From the NCBI RefSeq assembly GCF_001570725.1, contig NZ_BCNV01000001.1:496001-560000 (forward strand): 64,000 bases of DNA. The letters are read 5' to 3'. A program made the translations under genes and the position numbers. Of the stretch, positions 32,910 through 41,302 are shown one piece after another. The stretch's first letter is position 1. Each line of letters opens with the position of its first letter. The DNA comes from Paenibacillus amylolyticus. Its GTDB lineage: Bacteria > Bacillota > Bacilli > Paenibacillales > Paenibacillaceae. The notes under the pieces are model-generated. The model was not told where the DNA came from. It worked only from the letters and a program-made list of their open reading frames with translations, and made no database searches.

Positions 32910-33452
32910 ATGGAGTTCGTGGGAGAGAAGGTAAAAATAACAACAGTGAAAGAGCAGGACCTCAACTTCATTGGTCAACTTGAATGTGACACAACCATAT
33001 GGAGTTTTGAAGAGAACGTTGAAACTCATGAGGAAAAGGTCCGTGAGAAATATCGCAGCCATTTTGCTGTCGCAGATGAGAAACCGTATGCCTATGATTT
33101 CGTTATACGCCGCTTGAATGATCCGGAAGATACACCCATTGGTATTGTTCAGATGTGGAGTTATGTGGATTACCGAAAAAGCTGGGAACTTGGATTCGCA
33201 GTACTTTCAGGGTACGCAGGCAACGGATATGGGAGCGAGGCTACCCGTCTTTTGTTACAATTTGCATTTCAAGAGTTACAAGCTCATAAGGTCGTCGGCA
33301 TGTGTAATTCACAAAACGTTCGCTCAGCTGCACTGATGAAGCATGTGGGTATGACTCGGGAGGCCGTATTCCAGGAAGAACTGTGGTGGGACAATCAGTG
33401 GACAGACCAGTATTTCTTCTCGATTTTGGATAGAGAGTTTAAGCCAGTCTAA
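32910..33452 (+). CDS. GNAT acetyltransferase
   Basis: A 180-residue GNAT enzyme of the RimJ/RimL side. GEKVKITTVKEQDLNFIGQLECD opens the fold, acetyl-CoA motif A is WELGFAVLSGYAGNGYGSEATRLLL, and the end is CNSQNVRSAALMKHVGMTREA. A conserved DxxFFSIL-type C-terminus (DQYFFSILDREF) follows. AAAGGAGATG gives a good ribosome site. Target unknown. It lies 30 bp after the deaminase and 20 bp before peptidase E, so an operon is likely. Confidence 0.88.
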   Translation: MEFVGEKVKITTVKEQDLNFIGQLECDTTIWSFEENVETHEEKVREKYRSHFAVADEKPYAYDFVIRRLNDPEDTPIGIVQMWSYVDYRKSWELGFAVLSGYAGNGYGSEATRLLLQFAFQELQAHKVVGMCNSQNVRSAALMKHVGMTREAVFQEELWWDNQWTDQYFFSILDREFKPV

Positions 33453-33472
33453 TAGGTAAGGGAGGAAATAAA

Positions 33473-34138
33473 ATGACTACGTTGGTTCTCCTAAGTGATC
33501 TGGTATTCGAATCTAACGATAAATTGGATCAGAGAATACGAAGCTTGTTCGACAGTGAACAACCTTCCATTGGATATATCCCTTCAAGTTCCGACCCGGA
33601 ACGAATATATTTTGAACACACTAGACGTTACTATAATCAAATAGGAACAGATAACATTCAATATTATGATCTTGATCTGGAGTATGAGGAGAGCACATTT
33701 GGCGCTATTTTCGAATGTGATGCGATTCATCTATCCGGCGGAAATACGTATTATTTTCTAAGTTTATTACAGAAGAGAAATGTGCTTGGTTTGCTGCGTT
33801 CCTATGTGAATAGTGGCGGCATTTTGATCGGGGTCAGTGCAGGCAGTATTCTGATGACACCTACGATCGAGATAGCTGGGTATGGTGAAGATGCAGATGA
33901 AAACGATGTGGGATTAGTTGATATGAAAGCACTGGGGCTCGTTAAATTTGAGTTTGCACTGCACTGGGACGGTTCTGAAGATACCCTGAATTCATTAAGA
34001 GAATACACGCGTATTAACCGTACAACGGTCTATGCGTGCCAAGATGGTGGCGGGGTTGTAATAGATGGTGAAAGTGTAGAGTTATATGGAAATGTACGTC
34101 TCGTAGATTACAGAGAGAGTAGGTCTGATCATGAGTGA
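33473..34138 (+). CDS. Peptidase E-like serine peptidase (family S51)
   Basis: A 221-residue peptidase of family S51 (dipeptidase E/cyanophycinase fold). The nucleophile is Ser122 in ILIGVSAGSILM, preceded by the AIHLSGGNTYYF loop that carries the family's GGNT motif. The histidine region is EFALHWDGSEDTL. S51 enzymes cleave Asp-X dipeptides or related isopeptides in the cytoplasm. GGGAGG precedes the ATG by 8 bases. It overlaps the PhzF gene by 8 bp. Whether it is a true dipeptidase or has another small-molecule role is not determinable here. Confidence 0.9.
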   Translation: MTTLVLLSDLVFESNDKLDQRIRSLFDSEQPSIGYIPSSSDPERIYFEHTRRYYNQIGTDNIQYYDLDLEYEESTFGAIFECDAIHLSGGNTYYFLSLLQKRNVLGLLRSYVNSGGILIGVSAGSILMTPTIEIAGYGEDADENDVGLVDMKALGLVKFEFALHWDGSEDTLNSLREYTRINRTTVYACQDGGGVVIDGESVELYGNVRLVDYRESRSDHE

Positions 34139-35027
34139 GGTTACGGTCTATCATTATGATGCTTTCTCTACAGTTCCCGGTCAAGGTAACCCGGCAGGAG
34201 TGGTTTTTGATGCGGATCATTTAAGTGAGACGGAGATGCAGCAGATCGCTTATAAGGTTGGTTTTAATGAGACGGTATTTGTGTTGAACTCGGAAGTAGC
34301 TGACGTCAGATTACGTTATTTTACGCCGGGTCATGAGATTAATCTGTGTGGTCATGCCACAATGGCATCACTGTATGGTATGAGGACACGAGGTATGTTG
34401 GGTGACAAAGAGTTAATCACGATTGAAACCAATGTAGGTCTATTACCCATACGATTTGAGCACAATGCCGACACCATTTACATGGAAATGAAACAGGATC
34501 AGCCGCAGTTTATACCGTTCCAGGGTGATATCGAGAAGCTGGTGAGCGCCATAAACCTCACTCTGGATGATGTCGACCATTCTACGCCAATCGTTTATGG
34601 AAGTACAGGAACCTGGACGTTATTAATCCCAATTCGTGAACTAAGCTCTTTTACGAAAATGAAACCGGATTCTTCCCTATTCCCAGGAATTTTACTTGAA
34701 AACCCCAAAGCTTCGCTGCATCCCTTTTGTTTCGAAACCCGTGATTCCGATGCGATGATGCATGCCAGACATTTTTCCTCACCTTACTCAGGTACGACGG
34801 AAGATCCAGTGACTGGAACAGCCTCCGGGGTCATGGATGCCTATTATTTAACGTATGTGAAACCGGAGATCGATGAGGTACAGTTTGTGGTAGAACAAGG
34901 GCATGAGATTGGTAGAGATGGAAAGGTTCAAGTGAGTGTGATTCGGGATGGTAAGGATATGGATGTCAGAATGAAGGGGACGGCTGTTTTTGTGCGTGAA
35001 CTGAACGTTGAACATACAAAAGTATGA
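34131..35027 (+). CDS. PhzF family isomerase/epimerase
   Basis: A 298-residue protein of the PhzF/DAP-epimerase fold: duplicated half-barrels with the motifs FSTVPGQGNPAGVV, AYKVGFNETVFV (catalytic Glu47), NLCGHATMA and EDPVTGTASG. These are the standard PhzF landmarks. The family includes phenazine-pathway isomerase and several proteins of unknown substrate. No other phenazine genes are in the window, so a phenazine role should not be assumed. It is translationally coupled to the peptidase E gene by overlap. Confidence 0.92.
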   Translation: MSEVTVYHYDAFSTVPGQGNPAGVVFDADHLSETEMQQIAYKVGFNETVFVLNSEVADVRLRYFTPGHEINLCGHATMASLYGMRTRGMLGDKELITIETNVGLLPIRFEHNADTIYMEMKQDQPQFIPFQGDIEKLVSAINLTLDDVDHSTPIVYGSTGTWTLLIPIRELSSFTKMKPDSSLFPGILLENPKASLHPFCFETRDSDAMMHARHFSSPYSGTTEDPVTGTASGVMDAYYLTYVKPEIDEVQFVVEQGHEIGRDGKVQVSVIRDGKDMDVRMKGTAVFVRELNVEHTKV

Positions 35028-35042
35028 AGGGAGATTAACATT

Positions 35043-35495
35043 TTGCAAATTATTGATATTCGGCAGAAGCCGGACGTGCTGCAAGAAGCAGTACAGTATT
35101 TTTGGAAACAATGGGGCTCGGAATCGAGCTTCCATTTCTATCAAGATTGTATAGAGCGTTCTGTGGATACAGAGAGTGATGTGCCAAGATTTTATGTGAT
35201 GTTGGATGGAGACCGAATTATTGGTGGGTACGCCTTATTACGAAGTGATCTGAATAGCAGACAGGATCTCTTTCCCTGGTTTGCATGTCTTCATGTTGAT
35301 CCAGAATATCGGGGCCGAAACCTGGGTGGACAACTTCAGACCCATGCATTAAATGAGGTGAAAGCAAAAGGGTATGACAAGCTCTATTTGTGTACTGATC
35401 TGACCGATTATTATGAGAAAAATAACTGGGCCTATATCGGTAAAGGATATCTGCTGGATGATGAAGAGACGAGAATTTATGAATATAAGATTTGA
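35043..35495 (+). CDS. GNAT acetyltransferase
   Basis: A 150-residue GNAT protein. The acetyl-CoA loop is ACLHVDPEYRGRNLGGQLQTHAL, with the earlier strand RFYVMLDGDRIIGGYALL and a C-terminal YLCTDLTDYYEKNNWAYIGKG. This is the AAC(3)/AAC(6')-like short form seen in many Bacillota. TTG start at 35043 with AAGGGAG upstream. It closes the deaminase-to-acetyltransferase series before a broken HIT gene. Substrate unknown. Confidence 0.86.
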   Translation: MQIIDIRQKPDVLQEAVQYFWKQWGSESSFHFYQDCIERSVDTESDVPRFYVMLDGDRIIGGYALLRSDLNSRQDLFPWFACLHVDPEYRGRNLGGQLQTHALNEVKAKGYDKLYLCTDLTDYYEKNNWAYIGKGYLLDDEETRIYEYKI

Positions 35496-35604
35496 TAGTA
35501 TAAACGAAGCAGTTGCGTCAGGGAAAACAGGTATGATTTTTCATAACTTCAATACGCATTAAGGCAGGATATATATTAGAAATGAGTAGAGAGGGGAGAG
35601 CAAG

Positions 35605-35882
35605 ATGACGCAGGACTTCTATTGTGATGAGGTGCTGAGTGGTAAAACGCAAGTCAATACGAACACCATATCGTGGTGATTCCCAAGATTCATATCCAGT
35701 CATTCATTTCCCAAGAAGAAGAGAATAATGATGAACTTTTATTGGAAATGATGCGTGTCATTAAAAAGATTGCTGCTGACATGTTAGCTCAGACAGGCTC
35801 ATCGAAGATTGTAACTAACTTGGGCAGTTATCAAGACTCGAAGCATCTGCATTGGCATATAGTCAGTGGTGAACGAACTTAG
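35605..35882 (+). pseudogene. HIT-family protein remnant with internal deletion
   Basis: The ATG at 35605, behind GAGGGGAG, opens MTQDFYCDEVLSGKTQVNTN and stops at 35677-35679. In the next frame the text continues as SQYEHHIVVIPKIHIQSF, then IVTNLGSYQDSKHLHWHIVSG, including the HIT histidine triad HLHWH. Compared with normal HIT proteins, about 20 residues between the two parts are missing and the frame is broken, so an internal deletion disrupted the gene. HIT proteins hydrolyse nucleotide phosphoramidates. The 3' part alone (from 35673) lacks the first strand and is unlikely to function. Confidence 0.72.
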
Positions 35883-35904
35883 GAAACTGTATATCGGATT
35901 AACA

Positions 35905-35946
35905 AACTTCCACCGTTCACATACGGATGTGGAAGTTTTTTGTTTT
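35905..35946 (+). terminator. Rho-independent terminator
   Basis: AACTTCCAC (35905-35913) pairs perfectly with GTGGAAGTT (35929-35937) and is followed by TTTTTGTTTTG. Confidence 0.88.
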
Positions 35947-36056
35947 GAACCAATAAGCACGCTAAGCGACTCTTACATCTACCCAAAAAATGAACTAAAG
36001 AAAAATATGCTAGAATAGGGAGTTGTGATTTAAAATGTGAAATAGGAGGAATAACA

Positions 36057-36203
36057 ATGATGATTACGATATTTCTAATGTTGATTAATGTGTTGTTATA
36101 TGGACTGGGTGTGTATGCGCTGATCCTGTTTATTAAGCTTGCCCGACGCGGGATTCAGGCACTGGATATCTACCTGTATGAGAAACGCGGAGAGCGCTTC
36201 TAA
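36057..36203 (+). CDS. 48-residue single-span membrane protein
   Basis: An ATG at 36057 lies 6 bases after TAGGAGGA (36043-36050) and opens 48 codons to TAA at 36201. One N-terminal helix (about 2-26, ILFIK at its end) is followed by the amphipathic basic tail LARRGIQALDIYLYEKRGERF. I recall near-identical short proteins in other Paenibacillus genomes, annotated only as hypothetical. The layout suggests a membrane-attached small protein. Role unknown. Confidence 0.7.
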   Translation: MMITIFLMLINVLLYGLGVYALILFIKLARRGIQALDIYLYEKRGERF

Positions 36204-36311
36204 CGTTCACCATCTCATACTCGAACAGAATTATCATTTTTCTCTCAGTGTTTTATCTTTCCTATTCTAGTATGATTAACGCATCAATCCAGTAAAGAGA
36301 GGGTTAATGAC

Positions 36312-37091
36312 ATGGATGCTTTTTTAGAGCAAATTAACGAGTTAAACGAGCTTCAGAAAGACTTGGTTAGCCTACATCCTTTGTTTGCAGAACATTATCC
36401 AGTGGTTGTAGCCTATGAAGCTTTATTATATATCTATGATTATTCGTCCAAAACGCAACAATATGAGTGGGTGAAGACGGTACCGGACGATTTATATATT
36501 CCAGATGAATGCCTTGCTGCGATGCCGGTGCACCATATGGACGGACGAATGTGTGCGATTGTAACGGATGCAGCGTTCAAAGATCTGAAGCAGAAAGTCT
36601 ATCTGTTCCACGAATATGTTCATTGTTATGTTTATGAGAAATATGATGAACGGATCGTCAACCGTCTCAAGATTAAGCATAAAATGGACCAACTGAAGCG
36701 TGTAACATGGGAACTGGATTATGAGTTTCCGTATGAAGATGAAGTCGTTGTGGAACGGATTAACTCATTGTTGTCTGCTTTGAAGAGTAAAGACCTGACA
36801 CAAGTACACACAGCTAGAAAGGCGTTGTTCACTTCATTAAATGAAGAACAAGCGGAGTACTGGAGTTGGCTGGAGTGGAACGAAGGTTACGCAAGGTATG
36901 TTGAGAATCTGATTCGGGCAAAATTTGGACAGGAAAGTAATCATTTTGGAGATACAGCTCCGTTCAATCGTCTGGTATTCTATGAGTGTGGATCGGAATA
37001 TATTAGCCTGCTCGTGAAGGAACAGCCGGAGTACCATATGGATCTGGAGCAGTTGTTTGACCGGATGCAAGTGGAGAGAATAGAGGGTTAA
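36312..37091 (+). CDS. Putative zinc metallopeptidase (HExxH), uncharacterised
   Basis: A 259-residue soluble protein. KQKVYLFHEYVHCYVYEKY holds a perfect HExxH zinc motif (His100, Glu101, His104). About 87 residues later, WLEWNEGYARYVENL has a glutamate (Glu191) in an E-G-x-A-x-Y-V context typical of the third ligand in gluzincins. There is no signal peptide or membrane segment, so it should act in the cytoplasm. No family name is recognised. GAGAGGG upstream supports the ATG at 36312. It stands alone before the phospholipase-C-like gene. The peptidase activity is inference from the ligand set. Confidence 0.72.
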   Translation: MDAFLEQINELNELQKDLVSLHPLFAEHYPVVVAYEALLYIYDYSSKTQQYEWVKTVPDDLYIPDECLAAMPVHHMDGRMCAIVTDAAFKDLKQKVYLFHEYVHCYVYEKYDERIVNRLKIKHKMDQLKRVTWELDYEFPYEDEVVVERINSLLSALKSKDLTQVHTARKALFTSLNEEQAEYWSWLEWNEGYARYVENLIRAKFGQESNHFGDTAPFNRLVFYECGSEYISLLVKEQPEYHMDLEQLFDRMQVERIEG

Positions 37092-37225
37092 TCACGAACT
37101 TACGGTGAAAAAAGGTGGAACATAGCGAAGTTTATCTATTCCGGTGATCTGTACGTTGCACCCGTAGGTTATATCGTTTTATCCTAAGTCAGTAGAATAC
37201 TACCCGATAAAAGGAGATTATTTCT

Positions 37226-37906
37226 ATGCCGCTACCTATGGTTCATCTCAATATTGCTAATCGAATTGCAGAATCTCTGCAAATGCAGTTTGGTCGAGAT
37301 TCATTCTATCTGGGGAACATCGCCCCGGATTCCATACATATGCGTGAAGGCACAACCAGAGAGGACAAGAAATACACCCATTTTAACCCGAAAGATAATG
37401 GAGATTACCTTGGTGGACTGAAGGAACTATACTCATTCTATATGCAACAACTTACCGATGAAGGATGGAAGTGGTTTGTGCGCGGGTACTTTATGCATGT
37501 GTTGACAGACTATTACTGGTTCCGAAGTGTGCATCCTGAATTCGTCGAACGGGTCAATAAGGCAGACCAACACACAGGAAGTAGCAGATCGAAGGATGAA
37601 CTGGCGCGTTTATATTACCAGGAGACGGACCAGATCGATTTCAATATCTATCAAGGTTCAAGTTGGAGTGAAGAAGTGTGGCAGGTGCTCAACAGTTCAC
37701 CAGGCTATGACATGATGGATCGTTTAACTGCGGATGAGATTATTCGCTGGCGGGATCACACGTTTTCATTTCTAAATGGGGAAGAACCGGGAATTACTCC
37801 TGAGTTCATTACGGGTGAGAGGGTTCAGGTATTTGTGGAAGAGACCGTAGAGCGACTGATGGCTATGTTGTCTTCATGGGACCCGGAGTTACGTAACTGG
37901 ATATGA
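37226..37906 (+). CDS. Zinc-dependent phospholipase C family protein
   Basis: A 226-residue helical protein of the bacterial zinc-PLC/P1-nuclease-like fold. It starts MPLPMVHLNIANRIAESL, followed by YLGNIAPDSIHMREGTT and RGYFMHVLTDYYWFRSV; the conserved His and Asp residues in these blocks are the predicted zinc ligands. There is no signal peptide, so a cytoplasmic hydrolase is more likely than a secreted phospholipase. It is the intact paralogue of the frameshifted gene at 23732-24366. AAAGGAG precedes the ATG. Substrate unknown. Confidence 0.85.
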   Translation: MPLPMVHLNIANRIAESLQMQFGRDSFYLGNIAPDSIHMREGTTREDKKYTHFNPKDNGDYLGGLKELYSFYMQQLTDEGWKWFVRGYFMHVLTDYYWFRSVHPEFVERVNKADQHTGSSRSKDELARLYYQETDQIDFNIYQGSSWSEEVWQVLNSSPGYDMMDRLTADEIIRWRDHTFSFLNGEEPGITPEFITGERVQVFVEETVERLMAMLSSWDPELRNWI

Positions 37907-37993
37907 CTACGGATATTTAGATAGTTCAGTTGAATCACTAGATGCTGTAATCGTTACTTCTCTATTCATTACGAAGTCAGGGAGGCAGGTGGT

Positions 37994-38416
37994 ATGGTGA
38001 ATTATGTAGGATGCTTGATGGTGCTCGTCATTGCTACATTCATGACAGGATGCAGTCAACCGAATGAAGCGGACTCGGAAGAAGGGCTTCCTGTGCTGAT
38101 CACTTTAACCTGTAATCCAAACCTCACTTTGGAACCATGCCAAGATGTTGAGTTTGATCGAGCTGACGAGATTCGGATCATGATGGAGGCCATACATAAG
38201 GCAGAGCGTTTGCCGGGTAATCTCAATTATGGCACACAGTACAACATGAGCATAACGAATGGGGATGGCTCGGTAACACGGTATGATTTTTCACTAGGAA
38301 TGGATCCCAAGATGCAGGGCCTCTTAGTAAACCAGGAAGACACGTCTACCGGGTATAGTATATCCCTTGAGGATGCTAACCAATTAAGAAGACTGATCCA
38401 GCGACGTACAGATTAA
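37994..38416 (+). CDS. Putative lipoprotein
   Basis: A 140-residue secreted lipoprotein. GCLMVLVIATFMTGCSQPNE gives a signal sequence with lipobox MTGC (Cys at about residue 20). The mature part has two cysteines close together in LTCNPNLTLEPCQDVEF that could form a disulphide, then AIHKAERLPGNLNYGTQYNM. No family recognised. GGGAGG gives 7-8 bases to the ATG at 37994. It lies 27 bp before an acetyltransferase gene. Confidence 0.75.
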   Translation: MVNYVGCLMVLVIATFMTGCSQPNEADSEEGLPVLITLTCNPNLTLEPCQDVEFDRADEIRIMMEAIHKAERLPGNLNYGTQYNMSITNGDGSVTRYDFSLGMDPKMQGLLVNQEDTSTGYSISLEDANQLRRLIQRRTD

Positions 38417-38443
38417 GAAGGTATAAGGAATGGAGAAGAACCT

Positions 38444-39010
38444 GTGGATGACAAAATTACTATTGAACCTTTGACGCAAACGGATGCGGATGCAGCGTGT
38501 CAGGTGTTTGAAACAACGATCCCCGCAGCATTCGAACAGGAGGGCATAGGCTCGCTACTGGATGATATCCAGCATGAAATAGCACATAAGAGAGCATTAA
38601 TTCACACTGCATTGCAGCCAGATCATAACAAGGAAGCAAATGTATTTTTCCTCGTGGCCAAAATGGGTAAGTCCATTGTAGGCACAATTTCGTATGGACC
38701 TTGTGGTGAGGAGATTCGAGAATGTACAGATCAACGGCTGAATGATATCGGAGAACTGGGTAGCCTGTACGTTTTGCCCGAGGTTCAAGGTCAAGGGATT
38801 GGTTCAGCGCTCATTCTAGCACTGGGTACTGAACTTCAGCGGCTGGGTATTCAGCAATTCTGCTTAGATAGCGGCTATCGAATCGCACAGCAGAAGTGGC
38901 AACGCAAATTCGGTGAACCCTATGTGGTGGCGAAGAACTATTGGGGCGAAGGAACAGATCATATGGTATGGTTATGCAAAGTACAGGATTTTATAGTAAA
39001 AGTAAAATGA
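38444..39010 (+). CDS. GNAT acetyltransferase
   Basis: A 188-residue GNAT enzyme. Motif A is IGELGSLYVLPEVQGQGIGSALILALGTEL (Q-x-x-G-x-G-x-A loop), with QRLGIQQFCLDSGYRIAQQKWQRKFG after it. The N-terminal ITIEPLTQTDADAACQVFETTIPAAFEQEG is typical of an uncharacterised Bacillota GNAT group. GTG start at 38444 behind AATGGAGAAG. It is closed by a strong terminator. Target unknown. Confidence 0.87.
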   Translation: MDDKITIEPLTQTDADAACQVFETTIPAAFEQEGIGSLLDDIQHEIAHKRALIHTALQPDHNKEANVFFLVAKMGKSIVGTISYGPCGEEIRECTDQRLNDIGELGSLYVLPEVQGQGIGSALILALGTELQRLGIQQFCLDSGYRIAQQKWQRKFGEPYVVAKNYWGEGTDHMVWLCKVQDFIVKVK

Positions 39011-39015
39011 ACAAT

Positions 39016-39054
39016 AGAGATGACGACCTGTGCTATACAGGGGTCATCTCTTTT
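39016..39054 (+). terminator. Rho-independent terminator
   Basis: AGAGATGACGACCTG pairs with CAGGGGTCATCTCT around TGCTATA and runs into TTTTA. Confidence 0.92.
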
Positions 39055-39150
39055 ACTAACTAACGAAATCTTTCTGCATCGATCATGGGCGATTGTTCGT
39101 ACAGTGTATCATGTGTGTTTTGATGTACCCGAGGAAAAAGGAGTGAACAT

Positions 39151-39648
39151 ATGTCAATACAGTGGAAGCCACCCGAGCAACGGTTATCTCCTTATGCAGT
39201 AAACCTGTGGAGAATTAGCGCCATCATATGGAATGTCATAGGCCTTCTGATACTTGCCGGACTTTTATTACTCGACTCCATCTATGGGTGGAAGACGTGG
39301 ATCGGTTGGATATTGTGGGGCGTTACGGCCATATCTGTGCTCTATGCGGTGTGGGATATTTTCATCCAGCCTTCATGGTTATACAAGCACTGGTATTATG
39401 ATGTGAATGAGGAGTTCCTGCAACTGAAGCATGGGGCGCTAACCAAGGTACATCAGATCATTCCCATGGCAAAAGTGCAATCGGTTACAACGAATCAGGG
39501 ACCATTGATGCGAAAATATGGACTCTATTCCGTATCGGTTGGCACGATGGGTTCATCACATGAAATCCCGGCATTGCCAGAGGAAGTTGCGCTTGCGCTC
39601 CGTCATCAGATTGCGTCCTATGCACGGATTAATGAGGTGGACGAATGA
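39151..39648 (+). CDS. bPH2 domain membrane protein, YdbS-like
   Basis: A 165-residue protein with two helices (about 27-46 and 52-72) followed by one bacterial PH domain (bPH2/DUF304, about 80-150): YYDVNEEFLQLKHGALTKVHQIIPMAKVQSVTT, then GLYSVSVGTMG. This is the YdbS form, always paired with a YdbT-type partner, which overlaps it by ATGA. The B. subtilis ydbST pair has been linked to envelope stress and bacteriocin tolerance. AAAGGAG precedes the ATG. Membrane location; role inferred from the pair. Confidence 0.87.
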   Translation: MSIQWKPPEQRLSPYAVNLWRISAIIWNVIGLLILAGLLLLDSIYGWKTWIGWILWGVTAISVLYAVWDIFIQPSWLYKHWYYDVNEEFLQLKHGALTKVHQIIPMAKVQSVTTNQGPLMRKYGLYSVSVGTMGSSHEIPALPEEVALALRHQIASYARINEVDE

Positions 39649-41210
39649 TTGATATAAAACGACATCACCCATTAACCATGCTGTGGAGCTTGTGGAAACT
39701 GGTGAAAAATTCGTTCGCGATCATCCTGTTTTTGTTTGTCTTCCGTCAGGACTCAGAGTCCCAATGGCTCTTCTATGGAAGAATTGCCTTTTATGTAGGT
39801 ATTTCAATAGGTTTGATTTCGATCATCTGGAAGTGGTTTACTTCTCGTTATACAGCAGATGATACGGCTTTTCATATCTATAGTGGTGTGTTCAACCGTA
39901 CTCGTAGAACGATACCGTATGCCAAGGTCCAGAATGTGAATCGTCATACTACAGTGTTTCATCGGTTGTTCCGCGTGACGTCGATGCGTTTCGAGACCGG
40001 AATCAAGGGAGAAGATGCTACTTTTCAGTTACACGTTGTTTCAATTTCCGAAGCGGAACTGCTGGAGAAGATTGTAGCGGGGTATATAGCAGAAGAAGCA
40101 GAAACGGTAGAAGCCGCCACAGAGGAACATGATACGTTGCATGTAGCTGATCCCATAGAAGAGGGAGAGTCACAATTTGAACCTGTTATACCGGATAAAG
40201 CCATGTCTCTGCCTGCAAAAGAAAAACAGGAACGGGTTGTTCATTATCATTCCACCCGCAAAGACATATTCAAAGCATCCTTTACGTCACTTAGTTTTCT
40301 CGTACTGATTCCGGTCCTGGCTACGCTCTATTCCTGGGTGAAGGACTTCTTCCCTGATGAAGAAGTAACGGAAAGTTTGTTATTAACCTGGCTTGATTCC
40401 TGGTGGATTGCCAGTTTGATGATTTTAGTTTTATTGATCATATCTATTGCTCTGGGCATAGTCAGAACCTTCGTAAAGTATGGCAATTTCCAGATCACCT
40501 CGGATGCCAAGCGGATCTATATCTCGAAGGGCATGATGGAGCAAACGTCATTTTCAATCCTGAAAGAACGAGTCCAGGCCGTGAAAATTACACAGTCTCC
40601 GATGAAAAGGCTACTTGGACTAGCTGAAGTAGAACTGACCACTGCGGGGAGTCTGGGGGAATCCGAACATGAGGTGAACTCGCTCTATCCCTTCCTGCCT
40701 GTGAAGCAAGCCTATAGCATGATTGAGGAGATTCTACCATCCTATCGGGTTACGCAGGAGATGGAAAAACTGCCACAAATATCACTATGGCTGCGCATGC
40801 TCAAACCAAGCTGGGGATGGATCGTGATCACGGGTTTATTGTGGTATTTCAAACCATTCGTGTTAGGGCAGAAGCATGCCTGGTGGATGATTTCGGCGAT
40901 TCTGTTAGTATGGATTGTAACATGCAGAGTCGTGGAATTTTTCCATACCCGATACATCTTGAATCAGAATTTCATTCAACTTCGAACCGGTGCGCTCACT
41001 TCAACACTCTTCATCTCCAAACGTGAGAAAGTCATCGAAGTGCAGATCACCCGTAATGTGTTACAGCGTTGGTTGGGTGTTGCTTCCATTTATACGGTAA
41101 ACCGTGCCAAACCTGTTCTGCATCATCGGGCACATGACATTCCCCTGGATATGGCGGAATCATTTCAATCATGGTACATGGGACGTACCCAAGATGTTCA
41201 GACCCGTTAA
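39645..41210 (+). CDS. PH domain-containing membrane protein, YdbT-like
   Basis: A 521-residue protein built of repeated two-helix plus bPH2 units. Helices are at about 20-62, 218-275 and 382-425. The first PH unit (about 66-145) is DDTAFHIYSGVFNRTRRTIPYAKVQNVNR; the second (about 285-365) is RIYISKGMMEQTSFSILKERVQAVKI; the third (about 430-510) is NFIQLRTGALTSTLFISKREKVIEVQI. A charged linker (about 148-200) separates the first two. The architecture is that of YdbT. It is translationally coupled to the YdbS-like gene and probably forms a membrane complex with it. Confidence 0.88.
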   Translation: MIDIKRHHPLTMLWSLWKLVKNSFAIILFLFVFRQDSESQWLFYGRIAFYVGISIGLISIIWKWFTSRYTADDTAFHIYSGVFNRTRRTIPYAKVQNVNRHTTVFHRLFRVTSMRFETGIKGEDATFQLHVVSISEAELLEKIVAGYIAEEAETVEAATEEHDTLHVADPIEEGESQFEPVIPDKAMSLPAKEKQERVVHYHSTRKDIFKASFTSLSFLVLIPVLATLYSWVKDFFPDEEVTESLLLTWLDSWWIASLMILVLLIISIALGIVRTFVKYGNFQITSDAKRIYISKGMMEQTSFSILKERVQAVKITQSPMKRLLGLAEVELTTAGSLGESEHEVNSLYPFLPVKQAYSMIEEILPSYRVTQEMEKLPQISLWLRMLKPSWGWIVITGLLWYFKPFVLGQKHAWWMISAILLVWIVTCRVVEFFHTRYILNQNFIQLRTGALTSTLFISKREKVIEVQITRNVLQRWLGVASIYTVNRAKPVLHHRAHDIPLDMAESFQSWYMGRTQDVQTR

Positions 41211-41216
41211 TTACAA

Positions 41217-41272
41217 GAGTAAGTGCAGGAAGACCATACAAGGTTATTCTGTATTTGCTCTTTTTATTTGAA
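41217..41272 (+). terminator. Probable terminator
   Basis: AGAGTAAGTGCAG pairs imperfectly with CTGTATTTGCTCT across about 20 bases and is followed by TTTTTATTT. Confidence 0.7.
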
Positions 41273-41302
41273 GACTTTTTATAACAGAAGAGGAGGGACA
41301 TT

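Noticed and set aside
34131..35027. Phenazine biosynthesis suggested by a PhzF gene
   Set aside because: No other phz genes are present; PhzF-fold proteins are widespread with other substrates.
35988..36005. TGAACTAAAGAAAAATAT resembling the repeat right end in reverse
   Set aside because: Only about 15 of 22 positions agree and the rest of the element is absent; treated as coincidence.
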